Shown here: piece after piece, positions 11,871 through 24,002 of the stretch
Layout: each line of letters opens with the position of its first letter
Position numbering within the stretch: the stretch's first letter is position 1
Origin: Diploptera punctata
Taxonomy: Eukaryota; Arthropoda; Insecta; Blattodea; Blaberidae
Assembly (NCBI GenBank): GCA_030220185.1
Contig: JASPKZ010003434.1
Location: 496,001 to 560,000 of the forward strand
Direction of reading: 5' to 3'
DNA: 64,000 nt
Translations under genes and position numbers: made by a program
Notes under the pieces: generated by a model
Told to the model about the DNA's origin: nothing
Databases searched by the model: none
Seen by the model: the letters and a program-made list of their open reading frames with translations, nothing else

Positions 11871-14800
11871 TACTTACTTACTTACTCACTGGCACTCTCG
11901 AACCCGTAGGTTCATGGCCGCGCGGACATACGCTCTCCATACATCCCTATCCTGAGCTAATACTTTCCAATCATTCCCTGTATAATCTACTTCCCTCAAA
12001 TCATAGTTAATGTTATTCTCCCACCTCATTCTTGGTCTACCAACTGGGCGTTTTCCCTCTGGCTTTCCTACAAGAACCTTCCATGCAAGTCTTTCATTCC
12101 CCATACGTGCAACATGTCCTGCCCATCGCAGTCTACGAGACTTAACTGTTCTTATTATATCTGGCTTCCTATAAAGACCATGTAGTTCATTGTTATGTAG
12201 TCTTCTCCATTCTCCTGTCTGTTCATCTCTCTTTGGTCCAAAAATTTTCCTAAGTACTTTATTCTCAAATACTTGTAATCTCCTTTCCTCCCTTAAAGTA
12301 AGAGTCCATGTTTCGCACCCATATAATATAACTGGTAGAATAATAGTTTTATATATTTTCAGTTTAACGTTTTTTGAAAGGAGTTGGGATATCAAGAGTC
12401 TCTGCAATGCATAATAGTACGCATTTCCAGAATTGAGCCTATGTTTAATTTCTTTGTGCATCTCATTCCTATTTGTGATTATTGTTCCTAGGTATTTGAA
12501 TTCAGCCACTTCCTCAAAATTTCCCTCATTTGTCATTAGCTGTCCATTTCCATTATATAATGAATTCCTACATGTGACCATATATTTAGTTTTATTGCTA
12601 TTTACTTCCAGTCCTAATTTCTTAGTGTTACTCAATAGTGTGTGCGTGTTGTCCTTTAGTATCTCCTCGCTATCGGCCAATAATACTACATCATCAGCAT
12701 AAACTAACAGCTTATTAATACCATTGAGTTGTAAGCCTTCCTCATTCTCTAAAGATTTAATTGCATGCTCTAGTACAAAATTAAATAGTAGAGGAGATAG
12801 TGCATCTCCTTGCTTCAACCCATTCTGGATTTCAAAAGTGTCCGAAAACTGTTTGCCTACACGCACCCTACTCTTTGTGCCATTTAGACACATTCGTATA
12901 AGTTTAACTAACTTTTTAGGAATTCCGAACTCCAGCAGGATACTATATAACTTCTCCCTCTTAATTGAATCATATGCTTTTTTGAAGTCTACATATAGTT
13001 GATGTACAGTACCATTATATTCCCATTTCTTTTCTAAAATCTGTCTTATACTAAAAATCTGATCTGTTGTAGACCTGTTTCTTCTAAATGCACATTGATG
13101 ATCTCCTAGAATGTCATCAATATAGGGAGTAAGTCTGCTTACTAATATATTTGTTAGAATTCTGTACGAAGTTGAAAGTAATGAGATGCCCCTGTAGTTG
13201 TTGCAATCAGTTTTATCTCCTTTCTTATAAATTGGTACGATAATTGATTCCTTCCATTCATCTGGAAGAGCTTCTTTTTCCCAAATCATACTAAGCAACC
13301 AGCGTATCTTGTCCATCAATTTTTCTCCCCCTGATTTTATCAGTTCTGCTGGGATCTCATCTGAACCTGATGCTTTATACATCTTCAATTTTTCTATCGC
13401 CATTTCAACCTCTAATGTACTTGGTTCTGCGACTAGCATTTCTGCTGTCTGTAAATTATCCTCCTCAATGTCCTGTTCTGTATGTACATTTAATAGCTGA
13501 TTAAAGTAACTTCTCCATCTATTTAATATACTCCTGGAATCTGCAATAATATCCCCATTTTCATTCCGAATTATGTTTGTTCTAGCCTGAAACCCTTTCT
13601 TCTCTATACTAATTCCCTGATATAATTCTCTAATGTTCCTATTTTTTGCATTCATTTCAAGATCATTAATCTTCTCTCTCAAATATTCCCTCTTTTTACT
13701 CTTTAGTAACTTGGTGGTTTCCCGTCTAATACTACCCAATTGATCTAAATTTACCTCATTTGGCTCGTGTAACCATTTCAATTTTGCTAACTTTCTTTCT
13801 TTCACAATGTCGGCACATTCCTCATCAAACCATTTCTTGTTTTGCCTCTTTTTTAAACAACCAATGCTTTCTGATGCTGACAATTTAATAGTATCTCTTA
13901 TAGCCTCCCATTCTTTATTTATATCAGTTTCTTCTTCGTTTGTCACATTGTCAACTGAAGATCCCAGTACTTCAGATCTATTAGCAATTTTGATTTGGTA
14001 TTCTTGCCGCATTTCATCATTTCTCAAGTTTTTTAATTCAAATTTTTCAGAATCATCTTTAGCAATTGTTCCTCTCATAAGCGATAGCCGTTGTCTGATT
14101 TTCACTCTGACCAGATGATGATCCGAATTTGCAGTCTGTCCCTCTAACTGATCTAACGTCAATGATGCTGCTGTGCCAGCGTTTATCCACTAATACATGA
14201 TCTATCTGGTTCCGAGTTTCTTCATCTGGGGACGTCCAGGTGTATTTATGAATATCCTTATGCTGAAATGTTGTGCTCTTAACAATGAGATTCTTTGATG
14301 TGGCAAACGTGACTAATCTAATCCCGTTGTCGTTACTATCTTCATGAAGACTGAATTTGCCTATTGTTGGTTTGAATATATCTTCCCGCCCCACTTTTGC
14401 ATTAAAATCTCCCAAGACAATTTTCATATGATATCGTGAAAGGCTATCAAATAAGCATTCTAATTCTTCATAGAACTCATCCTTGATCTTGTCATCTTTA
14501 TCTTCTGTGGGGGCATGTACATTTACAATTATAAAATCATGTCGTTTACCCTTTAGAATTATGTATGATATCCTATCACTAACAAACTTAATATCTCGGA
14601 TAGCGGATAGGATCCTCCTTCTGACTAAAAAACCCGTTCCAAATGCAGGTCTTTCTGCACGCCCCGTAGTATAATGCAAAGCTTCCTGATTCCTGACTAC
14701 CTTCTCCTGGCCACCTAACTTCCTGTAAAGCGACTATATCCAAGGGCGATTTATCTAAATCCCGCGTTAATATCTCTAGTACCCCGCTATTGTATAAAGT

Positions 14801-15057
14801 TCTAACATTCCATGTTCCTAGGAACATGTCCCTATGTTTGAGCCTTTGGCATAGGTTCCCTGAAGTAGTCTCCGCCCGGAGAACCGAATGGGGGACTATT
14901 TGACCTCCGGAAAATTTTATCCCAGTTGAACCCATTCCGCATTTCTTGACGGTTGTATTTTTACGGTGAAAGATCGTCACTCTTTCGACCAAGGTACTTT
15001 TTTCGTCCAGTCCGGCATGGGTAACCCTATCGGCAGCAATGCTACCGCCGGCATAGC
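11871..15057 (-). mobile_element. Full-length RTE-type LINE (3.19 kb) with 14-bp TSD
   Basis: It is flanked by a perfect 14-bp TSD, TTATAAACACCACT, at 11857-11870 and 15058-15071. The GC-rich 5' leader on the minus strand begins CTATGCCGGCGGTAGCATTG. The 3' end is GTGCCAGTGAGTAAG followed by GTAA units. The element encodes an AP-endonuclease and a reverse transcriptase with no separate gag, as in the RTE clade. Six shorter copies of this family lie in the window. The intact TSD suggests a fairly recent insertion, although the ORF is already broken. Confidence 0.93.
11886..14938 (-). pseudogene. RTE endonuclease-reverse transcriptase, two frameshifts
   Basis: In minus-strand order, an endonuclease opens with GTWNVRTLYNSG and DIVALQEVRW (frame ending at 14588). 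After a shift, the next frame (14679-14059) carries VNVHAPTEDKDD, LGDFNAKVG and QIDHVLVDKRW. After a second shift near 14110-14160, SDHHLV completes the endonuclease motifs. The 758-residue frame then contains the RT: SIIVPIYKKGDKTDCNNYRG, the AFRRNRSTTDQ region, NGLKQGDALSPLLFN and catalytic YADDVVL. It ends with the RWAGHVARMG / GKRPVGRPRMRWE tail. Total length fits an RTE ORF of about 1000 residues. The start is uncertain; MGSTGIKF at 14938 is one choice. Such proteins are often annotated as craniofacial development protein 2-like because of the endonuclease. Confidence 0.9.
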
Positions 15058-15079
15058 TTATAAACACCACTATTTGAGA

Positions 15080-15880
15080 TTTTGCTTAACGTCATTTTAA
15101 AGCTCTACGTAAGCTCCAATATTCTATACACATTTTTGTAAACAAACAGGTACGTTTGTTACTGCTACCTGCAGCATATTTAGTAGAACATTGGTTAACA
15201 CACCTGAAATTATTGATTTCAATTCATCCAAATTCTGTTGTTTTCCCTTGTTCGCCTCCTTCTTAGCCCGTCATATAAGTTAATGAATAAACCATTACGA
15301 GTTAAACACCCTGCTAATGCCTTAAGTGATTTGTCCTCCTCCTCCAACATTAGAAGATGATGAAATTTTGCCCCCCCCCCCAGAAAAAATATTACAAGGC
15401 GTTAAATCAGGGCTTACGTATCCTTGAAGTTGATGGTCTTCCTGATCTCCTTTCATCGCTGACATTGCCTGTTGTTATTAACGTTCTGGTTGTTATTAAC
15501 GAATTTTAATTGTATTTTTGAATCCAGTGTTGCACGGGTCCCTCGTTCAGACCTTCATCAACTCTATACTCGCACCACAGATCCTATACCTCATAATGAG
15601 CTTATATTCTGGTCCACTCTTCAACTTTCAACACAGGCGGTATTTTAACATTACTAAATGAACACAAGATGTAAACAAAACCTCGAAAAGAAGTGTTTAT
15701 AACAATAATAGTTCTAACACAATGAAATTATAACTGTTTAAAAATAGGGACTGACTTATCAGACACACTGTACATAGATAGACCGAACAGATATACGGAC
15801 AGACAGATAGATAGATCGATTTATAGATAGATAGGTGAGCAATTTGAAAATTTGATTAGCCGTCCATAACAAGGTTATAA
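15080..15880. other. Intergenic, nothing recognised
   Basis: AT-rich with a C9 run at about 15370 and GATA-type simple repeats near 15800. No gene was seen. Confidence 0.5.
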
Positions 15881-15882
15881 TC

Positions 15883-16062
15883 CTAATAACTAACTAACTC
15901 ACTAGATCTATCGAACACCTAGGTTAATGGCCGCGCGTAAATAAGCTCTCCATTTATCCCTATCCTGAGTTCATGTTTTCCAATCATCCCCTGTATAATC
16001 TACTTCCCTCAAATCATGATTAATGTTATTCTCCCACATAATTCTTGGTCTACCAACTGAAA
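15883..16062 (-). mobile_element. RTE 3' fragment
   Basis: The reverse complement gives the family's RT tail (TTGGTAGACCAAGAAT, GGGGATGATTGGAAAACATGAAC) and a 3' end with TTAG-type units at 15883-15902. It is strongly 5'-truncated and interrupts repeat T at 16063. Confidence 0.85.
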
Positions 16063-16236
16063 AACTCCCAATTCTTTATCATAGGAGGCAGCAGAACATT
16101 GCTCGCAATGCCATAGACTGTGAACGCTCCTGCGGCCCCAATATTTGTTTCATCGAATCAAAATTGGCATATAGCAATTAATTAAAAAATGTTGGGATAA
16201 GTAGATTCCCGGGCAACGCCGGGTAAACAGCTAGTA
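16063..16236 (-). repeat. Repeat T terminus (ACTAGCTGTTTACCCGGC)
   Basis: The minus strand begins ACTAGCTGTTTACCCGGCG followed by TTGCCCGGGAATCTACTTAT. This signature end resembles 36262-36430 and 44866. The body runs into the RTE fragment. The class is unknown to me. Confidence 0.5.
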
Positions 16237-17600
16237 AGTAAATAAAATATTTTAAATTAAATTACGCTATGTGATGTAAGCGGATAAATTGTTCGTTCTT
16301 AATGTGAGAATATATATTAGTAATTCCATTTTTTAGGGTTTTATAAGTCTTGTGTATAGCTGAAATCCTTGGTTCGGACCTCGTTGAAGAGACTTGTGAC
16401 TGGGGGAAACAAAAACTGAACGTATACCATAACAGAAGTGAACCGTATCCATCCCCAAGTGAAGCGTTACTGATCGGATAATGAACGTAACACTGAACGT
16501 ATAATTACTTTCAAATCCGCTACGCTCTGTTTGATGCGGCGCTCTGCTCGAGTGATCTCATCCCCAATTACCGGCTTTTGTTTTACCAAGAGTACTATCA
16601 CCCTCCTACCCCTCCGCCCGTTATTCGCGGGTAATATCGTTCGCGGATGATTTTAACTTCGTTTTTCTTATTCCACAAATTAAAGTTAAAAGAACCACCA
16701 ATGTTACTAAAAGAGAGAACAAGACATATTTTTTAACTTTTGGAGCTCAGTTACTTCCTATATTAAACACTATTATAATTCCATCCTAAATTTTTAAAAC
16801 ACTGGATTTTTCTATTTATGAAATTACTTGACATAGAGCGAAATCCCCCGCCCCCAAGGGTTTATTTTGCCTACGTACCTTGTTTGTGATGGGGGGGGGC
16901 GAGCTATTCCAGTGGTAGCATTACCGCCGAAAGTAGTATAGATAGTGAGTAAAAACCGAAATGCATACTTTCATTTCAGGATACACGCCTAAGAGACATT
17001 TTTAACGCTTACGAAACGGGACTTTTTTTTTTTGCGCGTTACCGTTGAAGTCGCTCGTACATACTATACTTCACTTTTCAACGGCAGCGGGACTAAAATT
17101 AATCCCAAGGTACGTAAAAAGATATATACGGTACTCTACAATATAAGAATGGTTAATAATTTTTTGTCTTTTTTATAATGCGGAATTTTATCTAGTGTGG
17201 AAAAATAATTAATTGGTCCCATGCGATTCCGCTTTGAACAAGTTTTACCGTACAATGAGACCTTTATGCCTCTGCATTTAGAGTAAATATTTTAAAAGCA
17301 TACATTTCTTATAATGAGCTCATATTTATAATTGTTTAATTGTGTATCAGATGCCTGGGTTAAATTCCAAACCCATCAGCAGTACATAAAATGTTGAGAA
17401 AGTATGTGGTACTCTTGTTAGCCATTCATCCGTCTTATGAGGATATTAAGCCTGATGGACCCTTTGATCCTTTTCGTTATTTAAAGACTACGTGTTGACA
17501 CCGGATTTCATCTTCTGTCTTCTCTTCATCATCATCATCCCTCTTACAACTCCTACATAAAGCACACTCATCCTACACTCCTCTCTATACACAATACAAG
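16237..17600. other. Intergenic, nothing recognised
   Basis: Mixed composition with several homopolymer runs (for example G9 near 16890 and T9 near 17025). No gene or RNA gene was supported. Confidence 0.45.
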
Positions 17601-17702
17601 TGTCGATCTTTGAGACTAGAGTTAACATGCGCGCCTCTGGTTCCGAAGTTCGTGAGTTCAAATCCGGTCGGTATCGATGGATTTCTCAGGGCGGCAGATT
17701 TA

Positions 17703-17751
17703 ATTAATAATAATAATAATATAATAATAATAATAATAATAATAGGCCTAA

Positions 17752-17812
<61 letters not shown>
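17703..17812. repeat. (AAT)n microsatellite
   Basis: A long AAT run, twice interrupted. Read on the minus strand it forms the tail of the LINE-D fragment to its right. Confidence 0.9.
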
Positions 17813-17813
<1 letters not shown>

Positions 17814-18278
17814 GCAGAGTTAAGACTTTACTGCCACTCAACCAGGTTTTAAAAAATACAAAAAAAATAGTCTTACATATAAATTACAATATACATAAAC
17901 GATTATATGTTTATAAATACAATACAATTCATATTTATAATGTATTTTGATTTACTCTAAATTTAACGAATTAAATATATAATATGTATATAAGATATAT
18001 ATTAAAACGAGAAAAAGATTATTAATGACATAGTATAAATTTAAATAAATAAAGAGAAATTAATTATTAGACAACAGCTAACTGTATAAGCGTGACTTAA
18101 AGGTGCCATGTGTGCGGCAACCCCTGATATCTTGAGGAAGGAAATTCCAGGAGCGGGCAGAGGCTACTGTGAAGGAAGTAGAATAAGAGGAAGTGCTACG
18201 CACATAAAAAAGCCTGAAAAAAATAGGTTTCTGTGCAAAATTTGTCGGCTCTTTCAGCCCATATTTGAATTGCAACAC
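17812..18278 (-). mobile_element. LINE family D (CR1/L2-like) 3' end
   Basis: The minus frame at 18278-18078 contains FTVASARSWNFLPQDIRGC and FKSRLYS. This is the hallmark C-terminus of CR1/jockey-type reverse transcriptases. A 3' UTR of about 250 bp ends AACCTGGTTGAGTGGCAGTAAAG and an ATT tail. The 3' UTR matches 46125-46360. Confidence 0.8.
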
Positions 18279-18355
18279 TAATGACTTAGTTGTTAAAGAA
18301 CGTTATTTTTAAAAAAATTGCGATAAAAGTAAACATAACTGCATGATTTTTATAA

Positions 18356-18637
18356 GAAACCAGATATAATAAGGATAGTTAAGTCTCGTAGACTGCGATG
18401 GGCAGGTCATGTGATGCGAATGTGGAATGAAAGAGGGGCATGGAAGATTCTTGTAGGAGAATCGAGGATAAACGCCCAGTTGGTAGACCAGGAATGAGGT
18501 GGGAGAATAACATTAACCATGATTTGAGGGAAATAGATTATACAGGGGATGATTGGAAAACATTAGTTCGGATAGGGATGTATGGAGAGCTTATTTCCGC
18601 ACGGCCATGAATCTGGCAGTGAGTTAGTGAGTTAAAC
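18356..18637 (+). mobile_element. RTE 3' fragment
   Basis: The RT tail is recognisable (CGTAGACTGCGATGGGCAGG, GTAGACCAGGAATGAGG) but frameshifted. It ends at GGCAGTGAGTTAGTGAGTTA, the family 3' end. Confidence 0.88.
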
Positions 18638-18837
18638 ATAACATACGTAAATTAGTCTGCCGAAGTGGTTAGTTATTGAAAACAGACCACATTAACTCCC
18701 ATTTATTTGCCTAGTGCGGGACCCAATAGGCCTATACGAAAAGTGCAGTGGATGGCTTTGGAAAATACACCTATAACTTACATATAAACATAAACACACA
18801 TTATTCCAGTTTGTATAGATGTTTATATAGATTATTT

Positions 18838-19296
18838 AACTTTCCCTAAATGGGAGTCAATAACCAATCACGTTTCAATGAACACAGTCGTGTTTCACTT
18901 CGATAATTATCACCAAAATAAAGAAAGCTCCTCATTTTTAATATTCTGAACAGGTCAGAGCATTATTTTGCAGTGACTTACTCTCTAACAAATACGTTGA
19001 ATATAGCAAATAATGTACAGATTTCTTCGACCTACACATTTGATAATTGTGTTCAATAATTGTGTTTTTAAATACTGATTTTACTGAGTTGGTTCCGAAA
19101 AAAATGAATAACCTATAATGTTGGTTATAATATGCCTACAGTTTCATGTTGTTTCATTTTTTCTCCACTAGGGCGCATTCTAACAATATTGCGACCTTAT
19201 TTGGCAATAAATAGTATGATCAAGTTGCAGTAATGAACAAATGAAAGATAACCAAACATTTCTCATTTGTTTTCAAAAATCGCCATCGCCATTTAC

Positions 19297-19337
<41 letters not shown>

Positions 19338-19485
19338 AACTATATTTATATAATGATTTGTGAGTAAACAGCTTTAATTTATTCGTTAAATAGTCCTTAC
19401 AGATGCCACTCTTGATTTCCAAGTCCTCTAGATATCGATAATTTGTAAATCACTCGTGGCATTACTTATGATAAAAATAAAAGTC
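18838..19485 (-). repeat. Dispersed repeat Y, minus orientation
   Basis: It is the reverse complement of the repeat at 4950-5560, including TTAATATTCTGAACAGGTC, AGTCGTGTTTCACTT and CAATAAATAGTATGATCA. An AT microsatellite (about 19297-19333) has expanded within it. Confidence 0.65.
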
Positions 19486-19489
19486 CTCA

Positions 19490-20980
19490 AGATAATTTTC
19501 ATTGAAGTCATTAACTCAAATTGGGGATAAAGTGCAATATTTTCCCCATGGTCTTTCATTTTATTACATGAGTAGGCTTTCTAAAGTTGGTCATACAGTA
19601 TCAACTGATGACCAACCTACAGAAGTCACTCGAACTAATCTCGTTCAGATGTAAACAAACGCAGTACTGTGGAGATTGCTTCGCTGTTGATTAAATTGTT
19701 TTGACTTGTAGTACTCTCACGTTTGCACAGTGCAAAATAAATACTGTGTGATCAGTGTACACCTACCTACGTAACTTTTAGTAAAAGTTATAGTCGCCTC
19801 AGTCATTTAGTTTACAGGCGGCATCAAAGGCAACTGTTTCCCTCTGGTTTAAAAAAAATGCATTGTTACTACCAGCAAGAGCAAGGGAATTGTCGTTAGA
19901 GGCTTCTAAGACGCCGCTCAATCACCAAAAATTTAAAACAGTTCTCTGCCAATAATGTCTACACATTTCTAAATGACGTTCCCATGTCTCTCTACGTGGA
20001 TATAATTATCTTAACAGCGTTGCAACTTTTATCTTTTTGCAGTATCTTTAGTTGGTAAAAATGTATTTTAGTGAATAAAATGTGACAACGCCGCTTGATA
20101 TGCTAAATACTTATGCTTGCAAAATAGACCTACCTAACCACAAATCAAAGCCCCTGTAAACTAAATGACGGAGCCGATTATACCAAGAGTAGGCCTCTGA
20201 TTATAATTAATACATGACTTCAAAAATATATAACCAACTCGCGGATTCCTTGATACTGTTAACCAATCCCCAATACCAGCAGAGCACAATTTGTGAGCTA
20301 CTGTTTTAATGTTCTTCGCCGAGGCGTGATAAGTATATCGGTTCGTCTCCCAGCGTGGTAGAGGATTTTAAATATTTGCCTTGTGTCTTAATTTTAGAGA
20401 TGGTTTCATTAAGATACCTAAATGTTTTTGGATTTTTTTTAATATGTGTCTTGTGCTTGTAGTTACAATTTACAAAAAGAAAAAAGTGAAAAAGTAAAAA
20501 TAAAAAATTAATTCATTCATTTTGAGAATTTTCTTCATCATTGAGGTTTTCTGCAACCAATCTTAGTAATTAACATGAATTTAAAAAAAAATATATATAT
20601 ATACTTATCAGTTTGCAACAAACATTCACAAATTTCACTTAATTAAAGTTCTCCATCATTCTCTGTCCTCTGTGTCTTCATCTGTTACACCAAATGTCCT
20701 CATTAATTTTGAATGTTATTTATTCTTCTTCGTCTTCCTTTCCTATTTTTATTTTTCTATAAAATATCTTTATTTTTTTATATCTTTATTTTTCTATAAA
20801 AAATATAAGACTTTAAAAAGATGAAAATGAACACGATTTTCTTTTGGATGACATAAATGAGTAAAAGAGAAGTAAATAGGCCTAAATTGACTCTCGATTT
20901 TTTTTTTAATTCACGCTATTCTTGAATTCTGTGCTCTTATTAAGAGAAGAGAAAGTTATAGGTTGGAAGTAACTGAAAAA
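19490..20980. other. Intergenic, nothing recognised
   Basis: AT-rich; no supported coding or RNA feature was found. Confidence 0.45.
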
Positions 20981-20984
20981 AAAA

Positions 20985-21300
20985 ATATTAGGCCTACATG
21001 TTGCGTAGACTGCGGTGGACTAGTGATTATGATCTTTACCTCTGATCTGGAGGGTCGCAGGATGGAAAAATCCAAGGAAAATGTCCTCATGGAGGGACTT
21101 AAGCCATGGGTCCCGAGTCCGAAGATTTTCAAGCTCGTAAATGAACCTTAAGTCTGAATAAAAATACATCTAAACAAAATTTACCGATCTTCTTCTTCCT
21201 AGTAATACCTTAGTTGCCTATTAGCTGTCTCATTGAGTCGGTGTGTTGACCGCATACCATTCATGACATCTTTAGGAAAATAAGTTAACTGAATTAACTT
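20985..21300 (+). mobile_element. SINE family C copy
   Basis: It shares GGATGGAAAAATCCAAGGA, GGGACTTAAGCC, TCTGAATAAAAA and CAAAATTTACCGA with 1056-1412. It keeps a longer tRNA-like head (GACTGCGGTGGACTAGTGATTATGAT) but lacks a good box B. Confidence 0.6.
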
Positions 21301-21394
21301 GGTTGGTCACTCGTAACAAAAAGAGAGGCTAAGGTTCAATATTGGGCTGTTACGCCATTGTAGATGTAGAGTACATTTTGCACTGAAATTTAAT

Positions 21395-21562
21395 TACAGT
21401 ATATTACGATACGAGTGTGGTAAACACTTGATACGGATCGAGGAAAGGTTTAAATTTTCGAGATTCCGTTACGTGTTTACCACATGAGTATTTCATACTA
21501 GTTTTTGTATAATGTGTATTTATTTTAGTAATTATTATATTAGCTAAAATATTAATAAATAT
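21395..21562. repeat. Repeat X-like fragment
   Basis: CAGTATATTACGATACGAG and CGAGATTCCGTTACGTG recall the start of repeat X. The middle differs (GTGGTAAACACTT...GTGTTTACCACATG forms an inverted pair). Confidence 0.4.
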
Positions 21563-21893
21563 CCATCCATCCATCCATAGTAATTCCGCCCGAGGGCAAG
21601 TCTTTCACTGCAATCATAGCATTTTCATGCTATGCTTTGCAGCTTTACTAGGGAATTACAGATATGAATTACAGGTGTGGTAGCTTCTCGTTGCTTTCCA
21701 CACAGGAGAAGGATGTTGATGATGGCCGGATGATTTTCTGGGACGGTTGGGCCCTAAGCTTCCTGACATTTGTCTTACAGGTGAGGAAAACCCCCGAAAA
21801 TAACCTCATCCAGGCGCCTGTCCCGACCGGGAATCGAACCCGGGCCCGCTGCATGACAGGGCAGCACGCTACCTCGAGACCACAGCGGTGGAC
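21563..21893 (-). mobile_element. SINE family A, complete copy with TSD
   Basis: An 11-bp TSD, TTAATAAATAT, lies at 21552-21562 and 21894-21904. On the minus strand the element runs from a tRNA-like head (GTCCACCGCTGTGGTCTCGAGG, box B GGGTTCGATTCCCGG) through CGGGGGTTTTCCTCACCTGT. It ends in the hairpin-rich 3' end and an ATGG-unit tail. Confidence 0.92.
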
Positions 21894-22045
21894 TTAATAA
21901 ATATAATTGAAGATAAATGATAGACTGCAGAAGGTGAATCGGATATATGTGTTGCTATGGAAAAATAATAAGTATTGTTGGTCATGTCGCTATCTTATAT
22001 TTATTAAAACTGTAAACTAATTTGATTTGGGTTTAATATCTGATT

Positions 22046-22180
22046 ATGGAGAAAGTTTTAGGCGATGTGTACAGTGATGATGAAATAGAAGAGGCGTGGG
22101 AAGCTGGATATGAAGAATTAATACAAATTGCAGTATCACTCTCAGTATTTCAAAATAAATGTTTTTATTTACCGCACTAG
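22046..22180 (+). CDS. Possible 44-codon acidic ORF, unrecognised
   Basis: ATG at 22046 opens MEKVLGDVYSDDEIEEAWEA and stops at TAG 22178-22180. Composition is acidic and not obviously low-complexity. It belongs to no family I recognise and has no splice or promoter support. It could be a remnant of a mobile-element protein or chance. Confidence 0.12.
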   Translation: MEKVLGDVYSDDEIEEAWEAGYEELIQIAVSLSVFQNKCFYLPH

Positions 22181-22914
22181 TGCTTTTGGTAATTTTTTAA
22201 AGTATTGAAATGTCTTTTGTTTTCATAGCAACCAAGATTGTATCCGAAAATGTCAAATTACGATGCACATCAACAATAACTGTAAGTATACAATATTAGT
22301 TATATAGTGCAAAAATATATTTATTTTATTTGAAATTTAATTTCTATGCTATGATTTCGTTTAATTAAAGTTTGTATACCCCTGTCATAAAGAAAACATT
22401 TGAAGTAAAGAGCAATAAATGAAGTCTCGGAAAGGTAACACCGAGAAACAATAACAGCCGTGTTTCATTAAGCATGTCTTTGTAGATTGCAAAGCGTAAT
22501 CACGGACAAATCAGTTGAGTAAACTATTTCATTTTATGAAATGCCTACCATTCCTACGCTACATCCTCTTCTTTTCAGTAAGTGACTTCTACAAAGGGCA
22601 ATGTATAAAAACTTTTCTTATTTGACTTAATACAAGGCAAGCACAACTTCTTATATTATATTAATTCTCCTTGTAAAACTAGGCAAACTCTTGTACAACC
22701 AACTTTCCTTAAGTTTTATTATTTTCTTTGACTTCTTTCTACATAACACAGCTTACTCCATTGAATACATTTACAGTATGTTTCATAAATTCTAGTATTT
22801 GTAGAAGAACTTGATATAAAGTTTTTATGAGAAATCCACAACCGCAAATGTACTACTTTCATGCTACACAGACAATAAAAATGTTCGACATCCACCTCTG
22901 CTAAGATAAAACGA
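22181..22914. other. AT-rich intergenic, nothing recognised
   Basis: No supported feature was found. Confidence 0.45.
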
Positions 22915-23440
22915 TTCCACTAAAGGCTTTAGAATACCATTGGGATATAGGAACTCAAGGCTCCCACATTTCAAGACAAGAAGCACGGGATGTTAATCCG
23001 GTTGTCATCTCTGCTTAATGGCTGCTTTTACTCCCAGAGCGAGGTCCGATATTAATTTCCAGTTGAGCTGAATCTACCCAGGTTCGTGTTTTCCGCCATA
23101 GAATTTAGGTCAGTTTAAAAAACCCGGTGGGGCCAGGATTTTTCAACTGACCCAAACCTTCTGGCGGCACTGTGGCCCTGTGCTCGACTCAGCCTCTAAC
23201 TGAAATGAGTACCGAACGCTTGTTCTTGGGGGTAAAAACGGCCGTCGCATAGGGCTGACAACCCGGCTGACATCAAGTGCCGATTGTCCAGAAAAGTGGG
23301 AGCATTAACCTCTTACTACCCTAAGGGCCTCCTGAGGCCTGTAGTGGATTCACTTTACCTATAAAAAGCCTGATCCACGGGGACTCCAGATCCGACCTTC
23401 TGACTAGTAGTGTATTGTCTTTGCCAACTATGCTATGATG
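22915..23440. repeat. Inverted dimer of repeat V
   Basis: The left arm (about 22915-23110) and right arm (about 23115-23440) are the same repeat in opposite orientations. They meet at a GGTCAGTTTAAAAAACCCGG / AACTGACC centre. Both arms match the single copy at 6226-6490. The right arm is closer to that copy; the left is more diverged. Confidence 0.7.
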
Positions 23441-23454
23441 TGCTCCCATGTATT

Positions 23455-23660
23455 ACCCGTTTAAGGAGTAAGTGCAGTTGTTGACAGAGGGCACTGCAGT
23501 CGTGTTTATGTAGGAATAGAACACGTGACACTGCTATCTATGACCGCAGAGGGGAATGGGACGTGGGACGCTGACAGTATACACTGACTTATATGACGTC
23601 ACGTGTAGCAACAAACAGAGCTTCGTAATTCTTCCGCCTGCAGAGATATTTTGAATGACT
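23455..23660 (+). repeat. Dispersed repeat U, plus orientation
   Basis: It matches the reverse complement of about 51025-51235: GACAGAGGGCACTGCAGTCG, GGGGAATGGGACGTGGGACG, GCCTGCAGAGATATTTTGAA. No ORF. Confidence 0.75.
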
Positions 23661-24002
23661 TATACTAACTGCTATTATTACTACTTCCAAGAGCAGTTTG
23701 AATACAAATCGCATCTGCGACTCCATCCATATGCGATGTATCATCTGCATAAAAGACAGAAATATTGATTTCAAAACACCCTCGACATCGTAAAAAACCT
23801 TACAGAGAAGACTCCTCAAAGACGATTCAACATCATTTGAAGGGTTCCAACATTATTTTCTCGCTGAGGACTGTGAAAATAATGACCTAAGTGTACTATA
23901 GCGATTAAATCTCTCCTTTCTTGGACTCGTGATTGTCAAAGCATCAACCACACAGTGCATATGACTCTGAACCCTGCACAGTGATCAGAGAGAAAAAAAA
24001 AT

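Noticed and set aside
14483..14674. Plus-strand ORFs across 12190-14700
   Set aside because: They are antisense shadows of the RTE endonuclease-RT on the minus strand.
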